From GCA-2717185 sp964474755 (GTDB lineage Bacteria; Pseudomonadota; Alphaproteobacteria; UBA8366; GCA-2717185): a stretch of DNA of 64,000 bases. The translations under genes were made by a program, and so were the position numbers. This document shows positions 16,264-24,907 of the stretch, one piece after another (position 1 is the stretch's first letter; the number at the start of each line of letters is the position of its first letter). The stretch is from NCBI GenBank assembly GCA_964474755.1, contig CAYYUG010000007.1, positions 1 through 64,000 on the forward strand. The letters run 5' to 3'. The notes under the pieces were generated by a model. That model made no database searches, was not told where the DNA came from, and saw only the letters and a program-made list of their open reading frames with translations.

Positions 16264-17091
16264 TTATAGTCTCTTTGCCCATGCATCCAACTTCGGCAGT
16301 ACCGCATCGGCCTGTTCCGATTCTATGCTAAGGACAATGCGCTCGATTCCGGCATCTTCGTAGGCTTGCCACTCGTCTGCATCGTGCTCCACTCCAAAGA
16401 CGGAGATAGGCACCGTGCGACCGGCTTCCTTTTCCAACTCGCGAAACTCAGGCAAGCGGTCGAGCAGTTTGTAGGTCGGTCGGTGCGCGTGCGGCAGCCA
16501 ACCATCGCCATAGTCCAGCGCCCGTTGCGCCGCCCAAGGCATACCGCCACCTACGATGACCGGCGGGTGTGGTTTCTGCACCGGCTTCGGCCAGGTCATC
16601 ATCGGGCCAAATTCAACGAAAGCGCCATGATATTCCGGCTTGCCCTCGGTCCAGATAGAACGCATCGCCGCAATTTGCTCCCGCATTTTCTTGTTGCGGG
16701 TCTTGAAAACAGTGCCGTGATTTTCCATTTCGTCGGCGTTCCAGCCGGAACCGACGCCGAAAAGGAAACGTCCATTTGAGACTTGGTCGATCGAAGCTAC
16801 CGCCTTTGCCGTCTGTATGGTGTCGCGCTGCGGCACCAGGCAGATGCCGGTTGCGATCTTTAGCTTGCTCGTAACCGCCGCCGCCGCGCTCGCGACAACG
16901 AATGGGTCCATCACATCGTAATATTTTTTAGGTAGATCCCCTCCCTTTGGGAATTCGGAATCGCGCGACAACGGGATGTGGCTGTGTTCCGGAAACCAGT
17001 AAGAGTCGAAGCCGCGTTCCTCGAGTGCAACCGCCAATGCGGCCGGCGGCATGGAATAATCGGTAGCAAACATGGCGACGCCGACATGCAT
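16264..17091 (-). CDS. LLM class F420-type flavin-dependent oxidoreductase
   Basis: 275 residues of the luciferase-like barrel. FDSYWFPEHSHIP near residue 30, LKIATGICLVPQRDTI near 75, GRFLFGVGSGWNADEMENHG near 105 and PPVIVGGGMPWAAQRALDYGDGW near 180 are typical of the Rv-type F420/FMN-dependent subgroup (TIGR03619-like). The protein probably catalyses a flavin-dependent oxidation or reduction in the same pathway as the isomerase-like and decarboxylase-like proteins downstream. The ATG at 17091 begins the first strand MHVGVAMF. It is divergent from the amidohydrolase gene, with 116 bp between the starts for shared promoters. Confidence 0.85.
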   Translation of the reverse strand: MHVGVAMFATDYSMPPAALAVALEERGFDSYWFPEHSHIPLSRDSEFPKGGDLPKKYYDVMDPFVVASAAAAVTSKLKIATGICLVPQRDTIQTAKAVASIDQVSNGRFLFGVGSGWNADEMENHGTVFKTRNKKMREQIAAMRSIWTEGKPEYHGAFVEFGPMMTWPKPVQKPHPPVIVGGGMPWAAQRALDYGDGWLPHAHRPTYKLLDRLPEFRELEKEAGRTVPISVFGVEHDADEWQAYEDAGIERIVLSIESEQADAVLPKLDAWAKRL

Positions 17092-17207
17092 GATAGTTTT
17101 CTCCGTTCGAATGAAATTGCTTGCTTTGCGACACTCAAGCGTGTTGTCGCCGGATACGTCAATCGATAACGTTCCGGCGCAGCAAAACCCATAAAGGAGA
17201 TCGTCCG

Positions 17208-18212
17208 GTGATCGTCGATATTCACGCACATTTCGTGCCTCAAAAATTGCTCGATTCTCTGGCAAGCGGCCGCGTTTCGTTCCCGCATGTCGAACTCCTG
17301 CATGATGGTGATACCTTCAAGCTTGGTTTTGCCGGTGGCCCGTTGACACGGCCGGTCAATCCTAAGCTGCGCGAGGCGGAAGGCCGGCACGCCTGGATGA
17401 CCGAAGCTGGGATCGACATGCAGGTCACTGGCGGTTGGCTTGACGCCTTCGGCTATGAATTAGAGCCAGAGGAGGGTGCTGCTTGGAGCCGCTTTCTGAA
17501 TGATCATCTGAAGGAAGCGACTGAGGCAAACCCGTTTTTGGCGCCGCTTGGCAGCGTGCCGCTGCAGGACGGCAAGCTGGCCGCCATAGTGCTGCGTGAG
17601 TTGATCGAGGCCGGCCACAAGGGGGCGATGATCGGCACGCAGCCGCATGGCAGTTCCGGTAATCTCGACGACCCGATGCTCGATCCGTTCTGGGAGGCTG
17701 CGTCCGAGCTTGGCGCCGTTCTCTATATCCACCCGATGTTTGGCTGTGGCGACCCGCGCCTGGCCGATTTCGCTATGATCAACGCTGTCGGGCGTGGTCT
17801 CGATACAACGACAGCCGTCGCGCGGCTTCTGTTCACTGGCCACTTCCTCAAATATCCTGGTATGAAGGTTGTGCTATCGCATGGCGGTGGCGCGCTACCC
17901 TTCATGTTGGGCCGGCTGCAACACAATGCGGCCATCCATCCGGGCCAGTTCGCCGACCCGACCGAAGGGTTTAGGCGCCTATATCACGATACGGTCTTGC
18001 TCGATTCCGATGCGTTGCGGTTCGTCGCCAGCAAGACCGATGCAACACAACTGATGATGGGTTCCGACTATCCCTTTCCTATTGGCGACATGGCGCCCTG
18101 TAATATCGTCCACAAGGCGGCCTTCAGCGAGTTGGACACCAGTGCTATCCTTGGTGGTACAGCGGCAAGACTGTTTCAACTGGATGGTGGATGTGATGGC
18201 GCTCACGGATGA
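17208..18212 (+). CDS. amidohydrolase, ACMSD-like (GTG start)
   Basis: 334 residues of the amidohydrolase-2 family. DIHAHF at residues 4-9 holds the HxH metal pair. HPMFG near 165 and SHGGGALPFMLGRLQHN near 225 hold further histidines, and GSDYPFPIGD near 285 the essential aspartate. Relatives include 2-amino-3-carboxymuconate-6-semialdehyde decarboxylase and gamma-resorcylate decarboxylase, which use zinc for decarboxylation. GTG at 17208 is chosen because AAAGGAG lies 8 nt before it. The end overlaps the start of the TauD gene by 17 bp, so they are cotranscribed. Confidence 0.8.
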   Translation: MIVDIHAHFVPQKLLDSLASGRVSFPHVELLHDGDTFKLGFAGGPLTRPVNPKLREAEGRHAWMTEAGIDMQVTGGWLDAFGYELEPEEGAAWSRFLNDHLKEATEANPFLAPLGSVPLQDGKLAAIVLRELIEAGHKGAMIGTQPHGSSGNLDDPMLDPFWEAASELGAVLYIHPMFGCGDPRLADFAMINAVGRGLDTTTAVARLLFTGHFLKYPGMKVVLSHGGGALPFMLGRLQHNAAIHPGQFADPTEGFRRLYHDTVLLDSDALRFVASKTDATQLMMGSDYPFPIGDMAPCNIVHKAAFSELDTSAILGGTAARLFQLDGGCDGAHG

Positions 18213-19296
18213 GCAGGCTTTAGATCCTTTCAGCGCACAACACGAACCGGCGGTTCCCTTCGAACCGGTGATTGATCCTGCGGGTTGGAACGCGCAAGAG
18301 ATGGCCGAGAGCGAGGCATGGCTTTACACCTTCAGTGCGCCAGAAATTGCGGAACTCCGAGCGGCAATTGCACCCTTCGACCGAGACGATATCGACTTAA
18401 TGACCCTAGACGCGGCAGACTTCGCGTTACCAGGTTTGTCTGGGACCTTGAGGAAAATTCGCCGGGAATTACTTTATGGTCGCGGCTTCGTTCTGTTTCG
18501 CGGGCTTCCGGTTAAAGAATTTGGTATGCGTGGAACCGCAGTTGCATTCTGGGCGGTTAGTCGACAAATGAGCGACGGTGTCTTCTCGCAGAACAAGCGC
18601 GGCCATGTGTTGGGCCATGTTACGGATCTTGGCGAAAGCCGCTCCAACCCCAGCCAGCGTGGCCCCTATTCGCGCGAGGAAATTCCCTTCCATGTTGATT
18701 GCTGCGATATCGTCGGGCTGTTGTGCCTGGAAACCCCGGTTTCAGGTGGCGAGAGTAGCATCGTCAGTTCGGTAACCTTGCACAATGAAATGCTAAAGCA
18801 ACGGCCTGACCTGGTTCGGGTGTTGGCGGAACCCTACTACCGCGACCGCCGCGACGAGATACCTTCCGGGATGCCGCCCTATTACAAGGTCCCAGTTTTC
18901 AATTATCACAAGGGCTATTTTAGCGCCAATGTCGAGCCGACCTATATCGGCTCCGCAAATCGATTCCCGGAATGTGGCGAGATGACTGCGGCACAGAAGG
19001 AAGCGCTGGAATATTCACAGGCGTTAGCGCGCGACATGCGTTTCGACCAGGGCTTCAGTCGCGGCGACATGCAGTTCGTCAACAACCATGTAATTTTCCA
19101 CTCGCGCCGCGGCTATGTCGATCATGTAGATCCGGACCGCAAGCGGCATTTACTACGGATTTGGCTGAAGGCCATGGATGGTCGGCCGTTGCCGGATGCT
19201 TTTTACGAACGGCATGGGACGCGCGCGACGGTCGATCGGCCCGGCGGTATCGTCGGACCAGATACGTTGCTCAACGCGCCAATTTATCGGGAATAG
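18196..19296 (+). CDS. TauD/TfdA family Fe(II)/2-oxoglutarate dioxygenase
   Basis: 366 residues. YGRGFVLFRGLPV begins the jelly roll, IPFHVDCCDIVGLLCLE holds the HxD iron ligands (H and D of HVD), and NNHVIFHSRRGY followed by KRHLLRIWLKA holds the distal histidine and the 2-oxoglutarate-binding arginine. This layout matches the longer branch seen in clavaminate-synthase-like and TfdA-like proteins. Such enzymes hydroxylate small molecules using O2 and 2-oxoglutarate. It overlaps the amidohydrolase gene and is followed 12 bp later by the enolase-superfamily gene, forming a three-gene operon. Confidence 0.85.
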   Translation: MALTDEQALDPFSAQHEPAVPFEPVIDPAGWNAQEMAESEAWLYTFSAPEIAELRAAIAPFDRDDIDLMTLDAADFALPGLSGTLRKIRRELLYGRGFVLFRGLPVKEFGMRGTAVAFWAVSRQMSDGVFSQNKRGHVLGHVTDLGESRSNPSQRGPYSREEIPFHVDCCDIVGLLCLETPVSGGESSIVSSVTLHNEMLKQRPDLVRVLAEPYYRDRRDEIPSGMPPYYKVPVFNYHKGYFSANVEPTYIGSANRFPECGEMTAAQKEALEYSQALARDMRFDQGFSRGDMQFVNNHVIFHSRRGYVDHVDPDRKRHLLRIWLKAMDGRPLPDAFYERHGTRATVDRPGGIVGPDTLLNAPIYRE

Positions 19297-19308
19297 ACGG
19301 GGATATTT

Positions 19309-20514
19309 ATGAAAATCACAGGCTGCGAAACGCTTCATTGTGGCGCCGGTTGGCGTAACTTTTCCTTCCTCAAGCTGCTGACTGATGAAGGTCTAAGCGG
19401 CATTGCAGAGTACAACGAAAGTTACGGCAGCAAGGGTTTGACTGGTGTTATAGAGGCTCTGGTTCCGACGATTGTCGGCTGCAACCCGATCGCTCACGAA
19501 CCTATTAGCCAGCAGCTTTACCAGATGACCCGGCAGGCACCGGGAGGCATTAACCAGCAGGCAATCGCAGCAATCGAAAACGCCATGATGGATATTGCTG
19601 GTAAGGCACTGGATGTGCCGGTTTATCAGTTGTTGGGCGGTGCAGTCCGCGATCGGATGAAGCTCTATTGGTCACATTGCGGCACTTATCTGATGAACGA
19701 TGATGCGTCTGAAGCAATGGGTCTCGATCGTATGCGTTCGCTTGACGATGTCGTGGCACTCGGTCGTCGGGTGAAAGCGAGCGGTTACAAGGCATTGAAG
19801 ACTAATATTTTCTTGTGGGACCGTAATCCGGGCCTTTACATGCCAGGATTTGCGCGTGGCGGAGGTGGCCCTGAACTGAATGTCGAAAAGAGCATCATAG
19901 ATGGGCTGAGAGCGCAGATCGAAGCCTTCCGAGAGGGCGCCGGGCAGGATATGGGCATCCACCTTGATCTCAACTTTAACTGTAAGACCGAGGGCTTTCT
20001 GCAGATCACAAGGGCGCTGGATGATTTGGGTCTGACTTGGTTCGAAATCGATATGTATGACCCCGCGGGCCTTCGCCACATCCGAAACTCGATCCGGACG
20101 CCCGTGGCATCATGTGAGTCACTGTATGGGTTACGTGAATTCCGCCCCTTCTTCGAGCAGCAATCGATGGATGTGGCCATTATCGATCTGCCTTGGAACG
20201 GCGCTTGGCAAAGTCTCAAGATTGCCGCCATGGCGGAGGCCTATGAGATTAATTGCGCGCCGCATAATTTCTATGGACATCTCTCGACCATCATGAGCGC
20301 ACATCTATGTGCGGCACTGCCAAACTTCCGGATTATGGAAATCGATGTCGACGATGTTCCCTGGAAAGACGATATTGTCACATATGTACCAGAGATCGAG
20401 GAGGGCTATCTTAAGCTGCCAAAAGGACCAGGTTGGGGTGTTGAATTGAATGAGGAAGCCATTCGCGAGCACCCGCCGATTGGCATACAAAACTCAGCGG
20501 CAGGCAGCAGCTAA
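19309..20514 (+). CDS. mandelate racemase/muconate lactonizing enzyme family protein
   Basis: 401 residues of the enolase superfamily. The N-terminal capping domain starts MKITGCETL. The barrel carries metal ligands D220, E246 and E270. KALKTN at 161-166 would supply the KxK-type bases and H319 in APHNFYGH the opposite acid/base. Members abstract a proton alpha to a carboxylate, as in sugar acid dehydratases and mandelate racemase. The last codons lie inside a 55-bp sequence that is repeated across an assembly gap. The sequence before the gap is a normal end for the family, so I read the gene as complete. Confidence 0.85.
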   Translation: MKITGCETLHCGAGWRNFSFLKLLTDEGLSGIAEYNESYGSKGLTGVIEALVPTIVGCNPIAHEPISQQLYQMTRQAPGGINQQAIAAIENAMMDIAGKALDVPVYQLLGGAVRDRMKLYWSHCGTYLMNDDASEAMGLDRMRSLDDVVALGRRVKASGYKALKTNIFLWDRNPGLYMPGFARGGGGPELNVEKSIIDGLRAQIEAFREGAGQDMGIHLDLNFNCKTEGFLQITRALDDLGLTWFEIDMYDPAGLRHIRNSIRTPVASCESLYGLREFRPFFEQQSMDVAIIDLPWNGAWQSLKIAAMAEAYEINCAPHNFYGHLSTIMSAHLCAALPNFRIMEIDVDDVPWKDDIVTYVPEIEEGYLKLPKGPGWGVELNEEAIREHPPIGIQNSAAGSS

Positions 20515-20678
20515 AGGCCGCTCNNNNNNNNNNNNNNNNNNNNNNNNNNNNNNNNNNNNNNNNNNNNNNNNNNNNNNNNNNNNNNNNNNNNNNNNNNNNN
20601 NNNNNNNNNNNNNNNNNNNNNNNGCACCCGCCGATTGGCATACAAAACTCAGCGGCAGGCAGCAGCTAAAGGCCGCTC
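20469..20678. other. scaffold gap with identical 55-bp contig ends
   Basis: Exactly 100 Ns occupy 20524-20623. The 55 bases before (20469-20523) and the 55 bases after (20624-20678) are identical. A shared end of that exact length is what a de Bruijn assembler with k=55 leaves when two contigs really overlap. The gap is therefore probably false, and the true sequence would hold one copy with no Ns. Confidence 0.85.
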
Positions 20679-20940
20679 GCAGCACCGTTTTTGATGAACC
20701 TGCGACACCCGACCTTTTAGAGGTGGCACGCGAAGTTGGGTTAGACCTCGACCACGGCCAATTTTGCGGCGGTAGTGACGGTAATTTTACTGGCGAACTT
20801 GGCATCCCTACCCAGGATGGTCACGGCGTGTGTGGCGACGGGGTACACACTAGGCAAAGTATCTGTTGGTGTCCTCTCTGGTGCCGAGGGCTAGGTCGCT
20901 CGCAGGCTTGTTCGAGTCCTATCGGAGCGGCATTACTAGA
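20679..20940 (+). pseudogene. M20 metallopeptidase C-terminal remnant
   Basis: Right after the gap one frame reads EVGLDLDHGQFCGGSDGNFT and then ELGIPTQDGHGVCGDGVHT. This is the conserved C-terminal segment of M20 peptidases of the glutamate carboxypeptidase/ArgE type (GGSDGNFTxxLGxPTxDGxGxxGxGxHT). A frameshift follows, after which a second frame reads YLLVSSLVPRARSLAGLF, the usual last helix. Nothing of the N-terminal catalytic part is present. A decayed gene, unless the missing part lies in the gap. Confidence 0.65.
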
Positions 20941-21068
20941 TCGGATCAAATTTGAATGGAACCACGCAGGTCACACTCATCTTTGTTAATCTAGAAATTT
21001 GAAAGCTTTAAATTGGATTTGTGCGTTTGTTGGACCATCTAAGGCAATTCCAACAACTGCCAACTGCT

Positions 21069-22430
21069 TTAACCCAATACCGCTCTCGTTGAGTCCGCGA
21101 TGATGTCGATAATATTGTCGATGGTTGACTCCTTGGTAACGATTGGTGGCGCGAGGCAATAGGCGTCGCCGCGCACTCGACTGAACAAGCCCCGCTGCAT
21201 GCCTTCCGCATGGATGCGAGAGCCGATATTTTCCGAGGCATCAAAGACCTCTTTTGTCGAGCGGTCTTTCACATACTCCACGCCGACCATTAGGCCTAAT
21301 CCCCGTATATCGCCAACATTTGGGTGATCGCCCAGCACGTCTTTTAGTCCGTTTAACAGGCGCTTACCCTTGGCCGCAGCCATGCCAGGGAAGTCTTCTT
21401 TATCGATTACGTCGAGCATCGCGTTGGCGATTGCGCAGCCAACTGGATGTGCACTGTAGGTATAAGCGTGCATAAAGGGCTTACCGCTTTCATCCATGGT
21501 CCGGGTAATCTCGTCGCTGACACCGATGCCACCAAGTGGGAAATAGCCCGAGGTAATTGCTTTTGCAAACTGGATCAAGTCGGGTTTGATGCCCCAATGC
21601 TCCAGTCCAAACATCGTGCCGGTGCGACCGAAACCGGTGATCACCTCATCGGAGACTAACAATACCTCGTACTCGTCGCAGATCTCGCGGATACGCGGGA
21701 AATAGTCGTCCTGAGGCACGATTACGCCGCCGGCGCCCTGCACCGGCTCGGCAATGAACATGGCGACCGTGTCTGGCCCGGCCTCCAGGATCGCCTTTTC
21801 CAGCTCGTTTGCCGCGGCGATGCCTTGACTGACACCGTTGGGCGCTTTGTAAAAGTATGGGTATGGACCTGGGATGTGAATGAAGCCTGGCACTCGTGGT
21901 TCAAACATCGGCCAATAGCTGTCGATGCCCGTCGCGCTCATCGCTGCCAAGGTGACGCCGTGATAGCCCCAGATGCGAGAGATGACTTTAGTTTTCTCCG
22001 GCTTACCCTTCAGCTTCCAATAATAACGCGCCATCTTGATATTGCTGTCGGTCGATTCGCCGCCGCCCGAGGTGAAGAAGAAATGATTAATATTCGGGTA
22101 GGTGATGTCAGCAAGACGCTCAGCGAGTTCGATGGCATGTGGGTTTGAACTCCCGGCATAGCCTGAGGCATACCCCATCTCGGCCAGTTGAGCAGCACCA
22201 GCCTGCGCGAGCTCCTGACGACCGTTGCCCGCCGTGTTGTTCCACAGTCCGGCGAGACCATCGATATAGCGGTCTCCATTGGCGTCGATCAAAAACTCAC
22301 CTTCGCCGCTGGCCCAGACCTTTCCGCCCGATTGGGCCGCTTTATTGTTCAACGGATGGATCAGATGCGCCATGTCACGATCTAACAGGGCAGCTTCGGC
22401 ATTATTCGGTGCTTCAGCGGTATTAGACAT
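21069..22430 (-). CDS. class III PLP-dependent aminotransferase
   Basis: 453 residues of the omega-transaminase group (fold type I). FLIDANGDRYIDGLAGLWNN opens the core, TSGGGESTDSNIKMARYYW binds the phosphate, WGYHGVTLAAMSATG, then FIAEPVQGAGGVIVP, LLVSDEVITGFGRTG with the aspartate that contacts the pyridine nitrogen, and FAKAITSGYFPLGG with the Schiff-base lysine. These proteins move amino groups between amines or beta-amino acids and pyruvate or 2-oxoglutarate. ATG 22430 follows GAGGAA. It is divergent from the CMD-family gene. Confidence 0.88.
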   Translation of the reverse strand: MSNTAEAPNNAEAALLDRDMAHLIHPLNNKAAQSGGKVWASGEGEFLIDANGDRYIDGLAGLWNNTAGNGRQELAQAGAAQLAEMGYASGYAGSSNPHAIELAERLADITYPNINHFFFTSGGGESTDSNIKMARYYWKLKGKPEKTKVISRIWGYHGVTLAAMSATGIDSYWPMFEPRVPGFIHIPGPYPYFYKAPNGVSQGIAAANELEKAILEAGPDTVAMFIAEPVQGAGGVIVPQDDYFPRIREICDEYEVLLVSDEVITGFGRTGTMFGLEHWGIKPDLIQFAKAITSGYFPLGGIGVSDEITRTMDESGKPFMHAYTYSAHPVGCAIANAMLDVIDKEDFPGMAAAKGKRLLNGLKDVLGDHPNVGDIRGLGLMVGVEYVKDRSTKEVFDASENIGSRIHAEGMQRGLFSRVRGDAYCLAPPIVTKESTIDNIIDIIADSTRAVLG

Positions 22431-22573
22431 TTCAAGTTCCTCACCTTTGCGAACGTCACGATTGGAGTCTGCGTGCGCTTGGCCGTTTGGATCAAGAAGA
22501 ATCTGCACGCGGTTGGCCGGTTCACGATCACGGTCTAGGCTGGCGCCTCAAACCAAACGAGGAGCAATGAGAG

Positions 22574-22972
22574 ATGTCCAGAAGCGAGGCTTATGAAAAG
22601 GGCAGCGAGATCCGTCAGCAATTAATGGGCGATGCCATGGCAAATGACATGGCGAAGTCGGTATACGACGACCCAATCATGGAGAAGTTTGGGGATTACG
22701 CCCGAGAGGCGGTATTCGGCCTATTGTGGTCGCGGCCAGGCCTCGACATGAAGACCCGTGCGTTGATCTGCTGCATTACTGATACCGCGACCGGCCGTTG
22801 GCCTGAACTGGAAATCCATCTCAAGATGGCGCGCCGACAGGGCTGGACAGAAGACGAACTGGCTGAGGCTTTGTTGCATACCGGTGGTTATATCGGTGTC
22901 CCAGCCGTCCGGGAGGCGATGATTATCGCGAAGGAAGTGTTTGGCAAAATGCGACTAGAGGATGGGGACTGA
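22574..22972 (+). CDS. carboxymuconolactone decarboxylase family protein
   Basis: 132 residues, the standard size of a small CMD/AhpD-fold protein. REAVFGLLWSRPGLDMKTRALICCITDTATGRWPELEIHL is represented here by its key parts: the RALI helix, CC at the second helix, and the ELEIHL segment, followed by DELAEALLHTGGYIGVPAVREAM. Members with this pattern are close to gamma-carboxymuconolactone decarboxylase (PcaC), which acts in the protocatechuate branch of the beta-ketoadipate pathway; others are of unknown activity. The AhpD-type CxxC is absent. Confidence 0.8.
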   Translation: MSRSEAYEKGSEIRQQLMGDAMANDMAKSVYDDPIMEKFGDYAREAVFGLLWSRPGLDMKTRALICCITDTATGRWPELEIHLKMARRQGWTEDELAEALLHTGGYIGVPAVREAMIIAKEVFGKMRLEDGD

Positions 22973-23047
22973 AGCCCTGTCACCCATTCATATCAACCTT
23001 CTCCGGCGGAAAGAGGGGAAAGAATAAACGGAGTGTTAAACGGCGGC

Positions 23048-23383
23048 ATGATTTATAAAATTTGTACCGAAGCAGAATGGGCCAAGGCCGAAGCGCAGGG
23101 CACCTTCAAGGGCAGTGCTGTGGACCAAGCCGACGGCTTCATCCACTTCTCTACAGCTGCGCAGGTACAAGAAACGGCCCGCCGCCATTTTACCGGTCAA
23201 GTGGGGTTGGTGCTGGTCGCCGTCGATCCGGATAGGCTGGGCGATAGACTAAAGTGGGAGCCGTCTCGCGGCGGTGACTTGTTTCCGCACCTCTATGGGC
23301 CTTTGCGAACTGATGCCACTATTTCAGTTGCACCTTTACCCTTGGGTGATGGGGGCACACACCAGTTTCCGGTTACACTCTAA
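23048..23383 (+). CDS. DUF952 family protein
   Basis: 111 residues spanning the whole DUF952 domain: MIYKICTEAEWAKAEAQG at the start, DGFIHFSTAAQVQETA, LVLVAVDPDRLGDRLKWEPS and FPHLYGPL. The fold is related to RES/ADP-ribosyl-type proteins, but the function is unknown. ATG 23048 gives the family N-terminus; a GTG at 23033 in frame is possible. Its stop overlaps that of the convergent cupin gene. Confidence 0.75.
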   Translation: MIYKICTEAEWAKAEAQGTFKGSAVDQADGFIHFSTAAQVQETARRHFTGQVGLVLVAVDPDRLGDRLKWEPSRGGDLFPHLYGPLRTDATISVAPLPLGDGGTHQFPVTL

Positions 23384-23970
23384 CTCCCTACCCATAGGCT
23401 CCACACCGCTAGGAGTGGTGTGTCATACGAACGCATTCCGTGCAGTATGTTCGGCACGTTGTGGATGGTGCCGCCGAGGCCTGGTTTGCGCCAGGGGCCT
23501 TCATTCTGCCGCCAGGCACCATCGGACAGGACCGCGTAAATTTCCTCTGGAGGGTGGTTGTGGTCGGGATAGACTGTGTCGGGAGCAACTAGGCTAACGC
23601 CAATGCGCACATCGTTACGTCGCTCGATGCCATCAACGCCAACGACTACGGTATTGGCGTGGTTGGCTCGGAAGTGTTCGTCGCCGGCTGGTTTCTGGAT
23701 CCATTCGAGCTGCGGCTCTATAGCTGCCAGTGCGGCGCCTAGTTGTACCGTGTGGTCGGGGCCTGATTTGGCGTTTTCGAATGCGATTGGAAGATGCTCG
23801 CATACCGGAAGACGATTAGGGGCGGGAGGGTCTTGTCTGCCGCACTCGCCGGCCAGAGCATCGAAGATACGCGTTGCCGCTGGCTTTGCGGCACTGGGCA
23901 GGTTGCCCTTGAATACGGCCAGTTTTAGGGAGGCTATAAAGTTTTGCAGGGCGTCACTGCGTTTCGTCAT
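23380..23970 (-). CDS. DddQ/DddL-like cupin, DMSP lyase family candidate
   Basis: 196 residues, the size of DddQ. The C-terminal half is a cupin: VSLVAPDTVYPDHNHPPEEIYAVLSDG is seen with H137, H139, E142/E143 and Y145, then a second motif with H177 in NILHGMRS, then LLAVWSLWVG. The spacing of H, E, Y and H is that of the dimethylsulfoniopropionate lyase cupins, which use a metal and a tyrosine to split DMSP into dimethyl sulfide and acrylate. The N-terminal helical part also fits. No acrylate-utilisation genes of the usual kind adjoin, so the substrate is uncertain. ATG 23970 follows GGGAAGAG. Confidence 0.65.
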   Translation of the reverse strand: MTKRSDALQNFIASLKLAVFKGNLPSAAKPAATRIFDALAGECGRQDPPAPNRLPVCEHLPIAFENAKSGPDHTVQLGAALAAIEPQLEWIQKPAGDEHFRANHANTVVVGVDGIERRNDVRIGVSLVAPDTVYPDHNHPPEEIYAVLSDGAWRQNEGPWRKPGLGGTIHNVPNILHGMRSYDTPLLAVWSLWVGS

Positions 23971-24052
23971 TTGTTTCTCTTCCCGTCTGCCATTGTCACG
24001 AAGGATAACTTTCACGGGGCCTGTCACGCAGAGTTAGCGGGTATCCGATCAG

Positions 24053-24907
24053 TCAGCTTTGGCCGAGGTGTTCCTCACTGTAGATGCCATTTGGCCTTAG
24101 CGGGCTGTTCGCGAAAACGTTCTGGCCCGTTTTCCGTGATGTATTGCGCCAGGCCGCCAATTCGTTTGGCCCAAATTCCTCCCGCGGCGAGGGATCAAAA
24201 TCGACTCGGCCAAAATTGTCGACACCGCGTACCAGCATGGCGGAATCGCGATGCGCACGGGCTTCGACATGAGTTGGCATCATTTCCACAAGTAGGATCA
24301 CGCGCCGGTCGTGAGCAGTATTGATACCGGAACCGTGGATGATCTGGGCGTTAAACAGGCCGATTTCGCCTGCTTTCAGCGGCATTTCGACGGCTGTCGC
24401 TTCCTCGAAACCTTCTGGGATGTATTGACCTCGGGTCAGGATACTCTCCGGATTCCCGGTATCGATATGATCTAGCGTACCCGTCTTATGCGACCCTGGA
24501 ATGACCTTGAGGCAGCCATGTTCTAGCGTGCAGTCCGCCAACGCCAAAGCGCCGATGACTAATATGGGTCGGATCGGGTTATGTGCGCCGTCCTGATGCC
24601 AACCCGCGTGGGTCTTGCCATCCGGATCCTTAATCCGGAAAGCCATGCTGTAGCATAAAATATTTGGCCCTATCAGGTCTTGGTAGACGTCAAGAAGCCC
24701 ATCATGTCGGGCAATTTCCTCGATCCAGGGGCAAAGCAAGTGTGACTTGCTCTTCAGCTTCAGCCGTTCGTCAGGAAATTTGGCCTCGAAGGCTTCCAGG
24801 CATCGACGGAAATACGCAACCTCGTCCTCCGTTAAAACAGGGACGGGCGAAAGAAATCCCTGTTCGTGGAAATGTTCGATCTGGGGCTGAGCGAGTGCTT
24901 TGGGCAT
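24053..24907 (-). CDS. phytanoyl-CoA dioxygenase (PhyH) family protein
   Basis: 284 residues. HFHEQGFLSPVPVLTEDEVA is the usual PhyH opening. THAGWHQDGAHNPI holds the HxD iron ligands, CLKVIPGSHKTG follows, and QIIHGSGINTAHDRRVIL holds the distal histidine and the arginine for 2-oxoglutarate. Relatives hydroxylate fatty acyl, quorum-sensing or ectoine-like substrates. The ATG overlaps the stop of the upstream SDR gene as TGATG, which couples translation. It is the last gene of an operon with SDR, amidohydrolase, DUF35 and thiolase genes. Confidence 0.85.
   Translation of the reverse strand: MPKALAQPQIEHFHEQGFLSPVPVLTEDEVAYFRRCLEAFEAKFPDERLKLKSKSHLLCPWIEEIARHDGLLDVYQDLIGPNILCYSMAFRIKDPDGKTHAGWHQDGAHNPIRPILVIGALALADCTLEHGCLKVIPGSHKTGTLDHIDTGNPESILTRGQYIPEGFEEATAVEMPLKAGEIGLFNAQIIHGSGINTAHDRRVILLVEMMPTHVEARAHRDSAMLVRGVDNFGRVDFDPSPREEFGPNELAAWRNTSRKTGQNVFANSPLRPNGIYSEEHLGQS

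Noticed and set aside
20895..20935. tRNA-like T-arm (TTGTTCGAGTCCTAT)
   Set aside because: The flanking bases do not form a T-stem or acceptor stem, and the same bases read as the last helix of the M20 remnant in a shifted frame.
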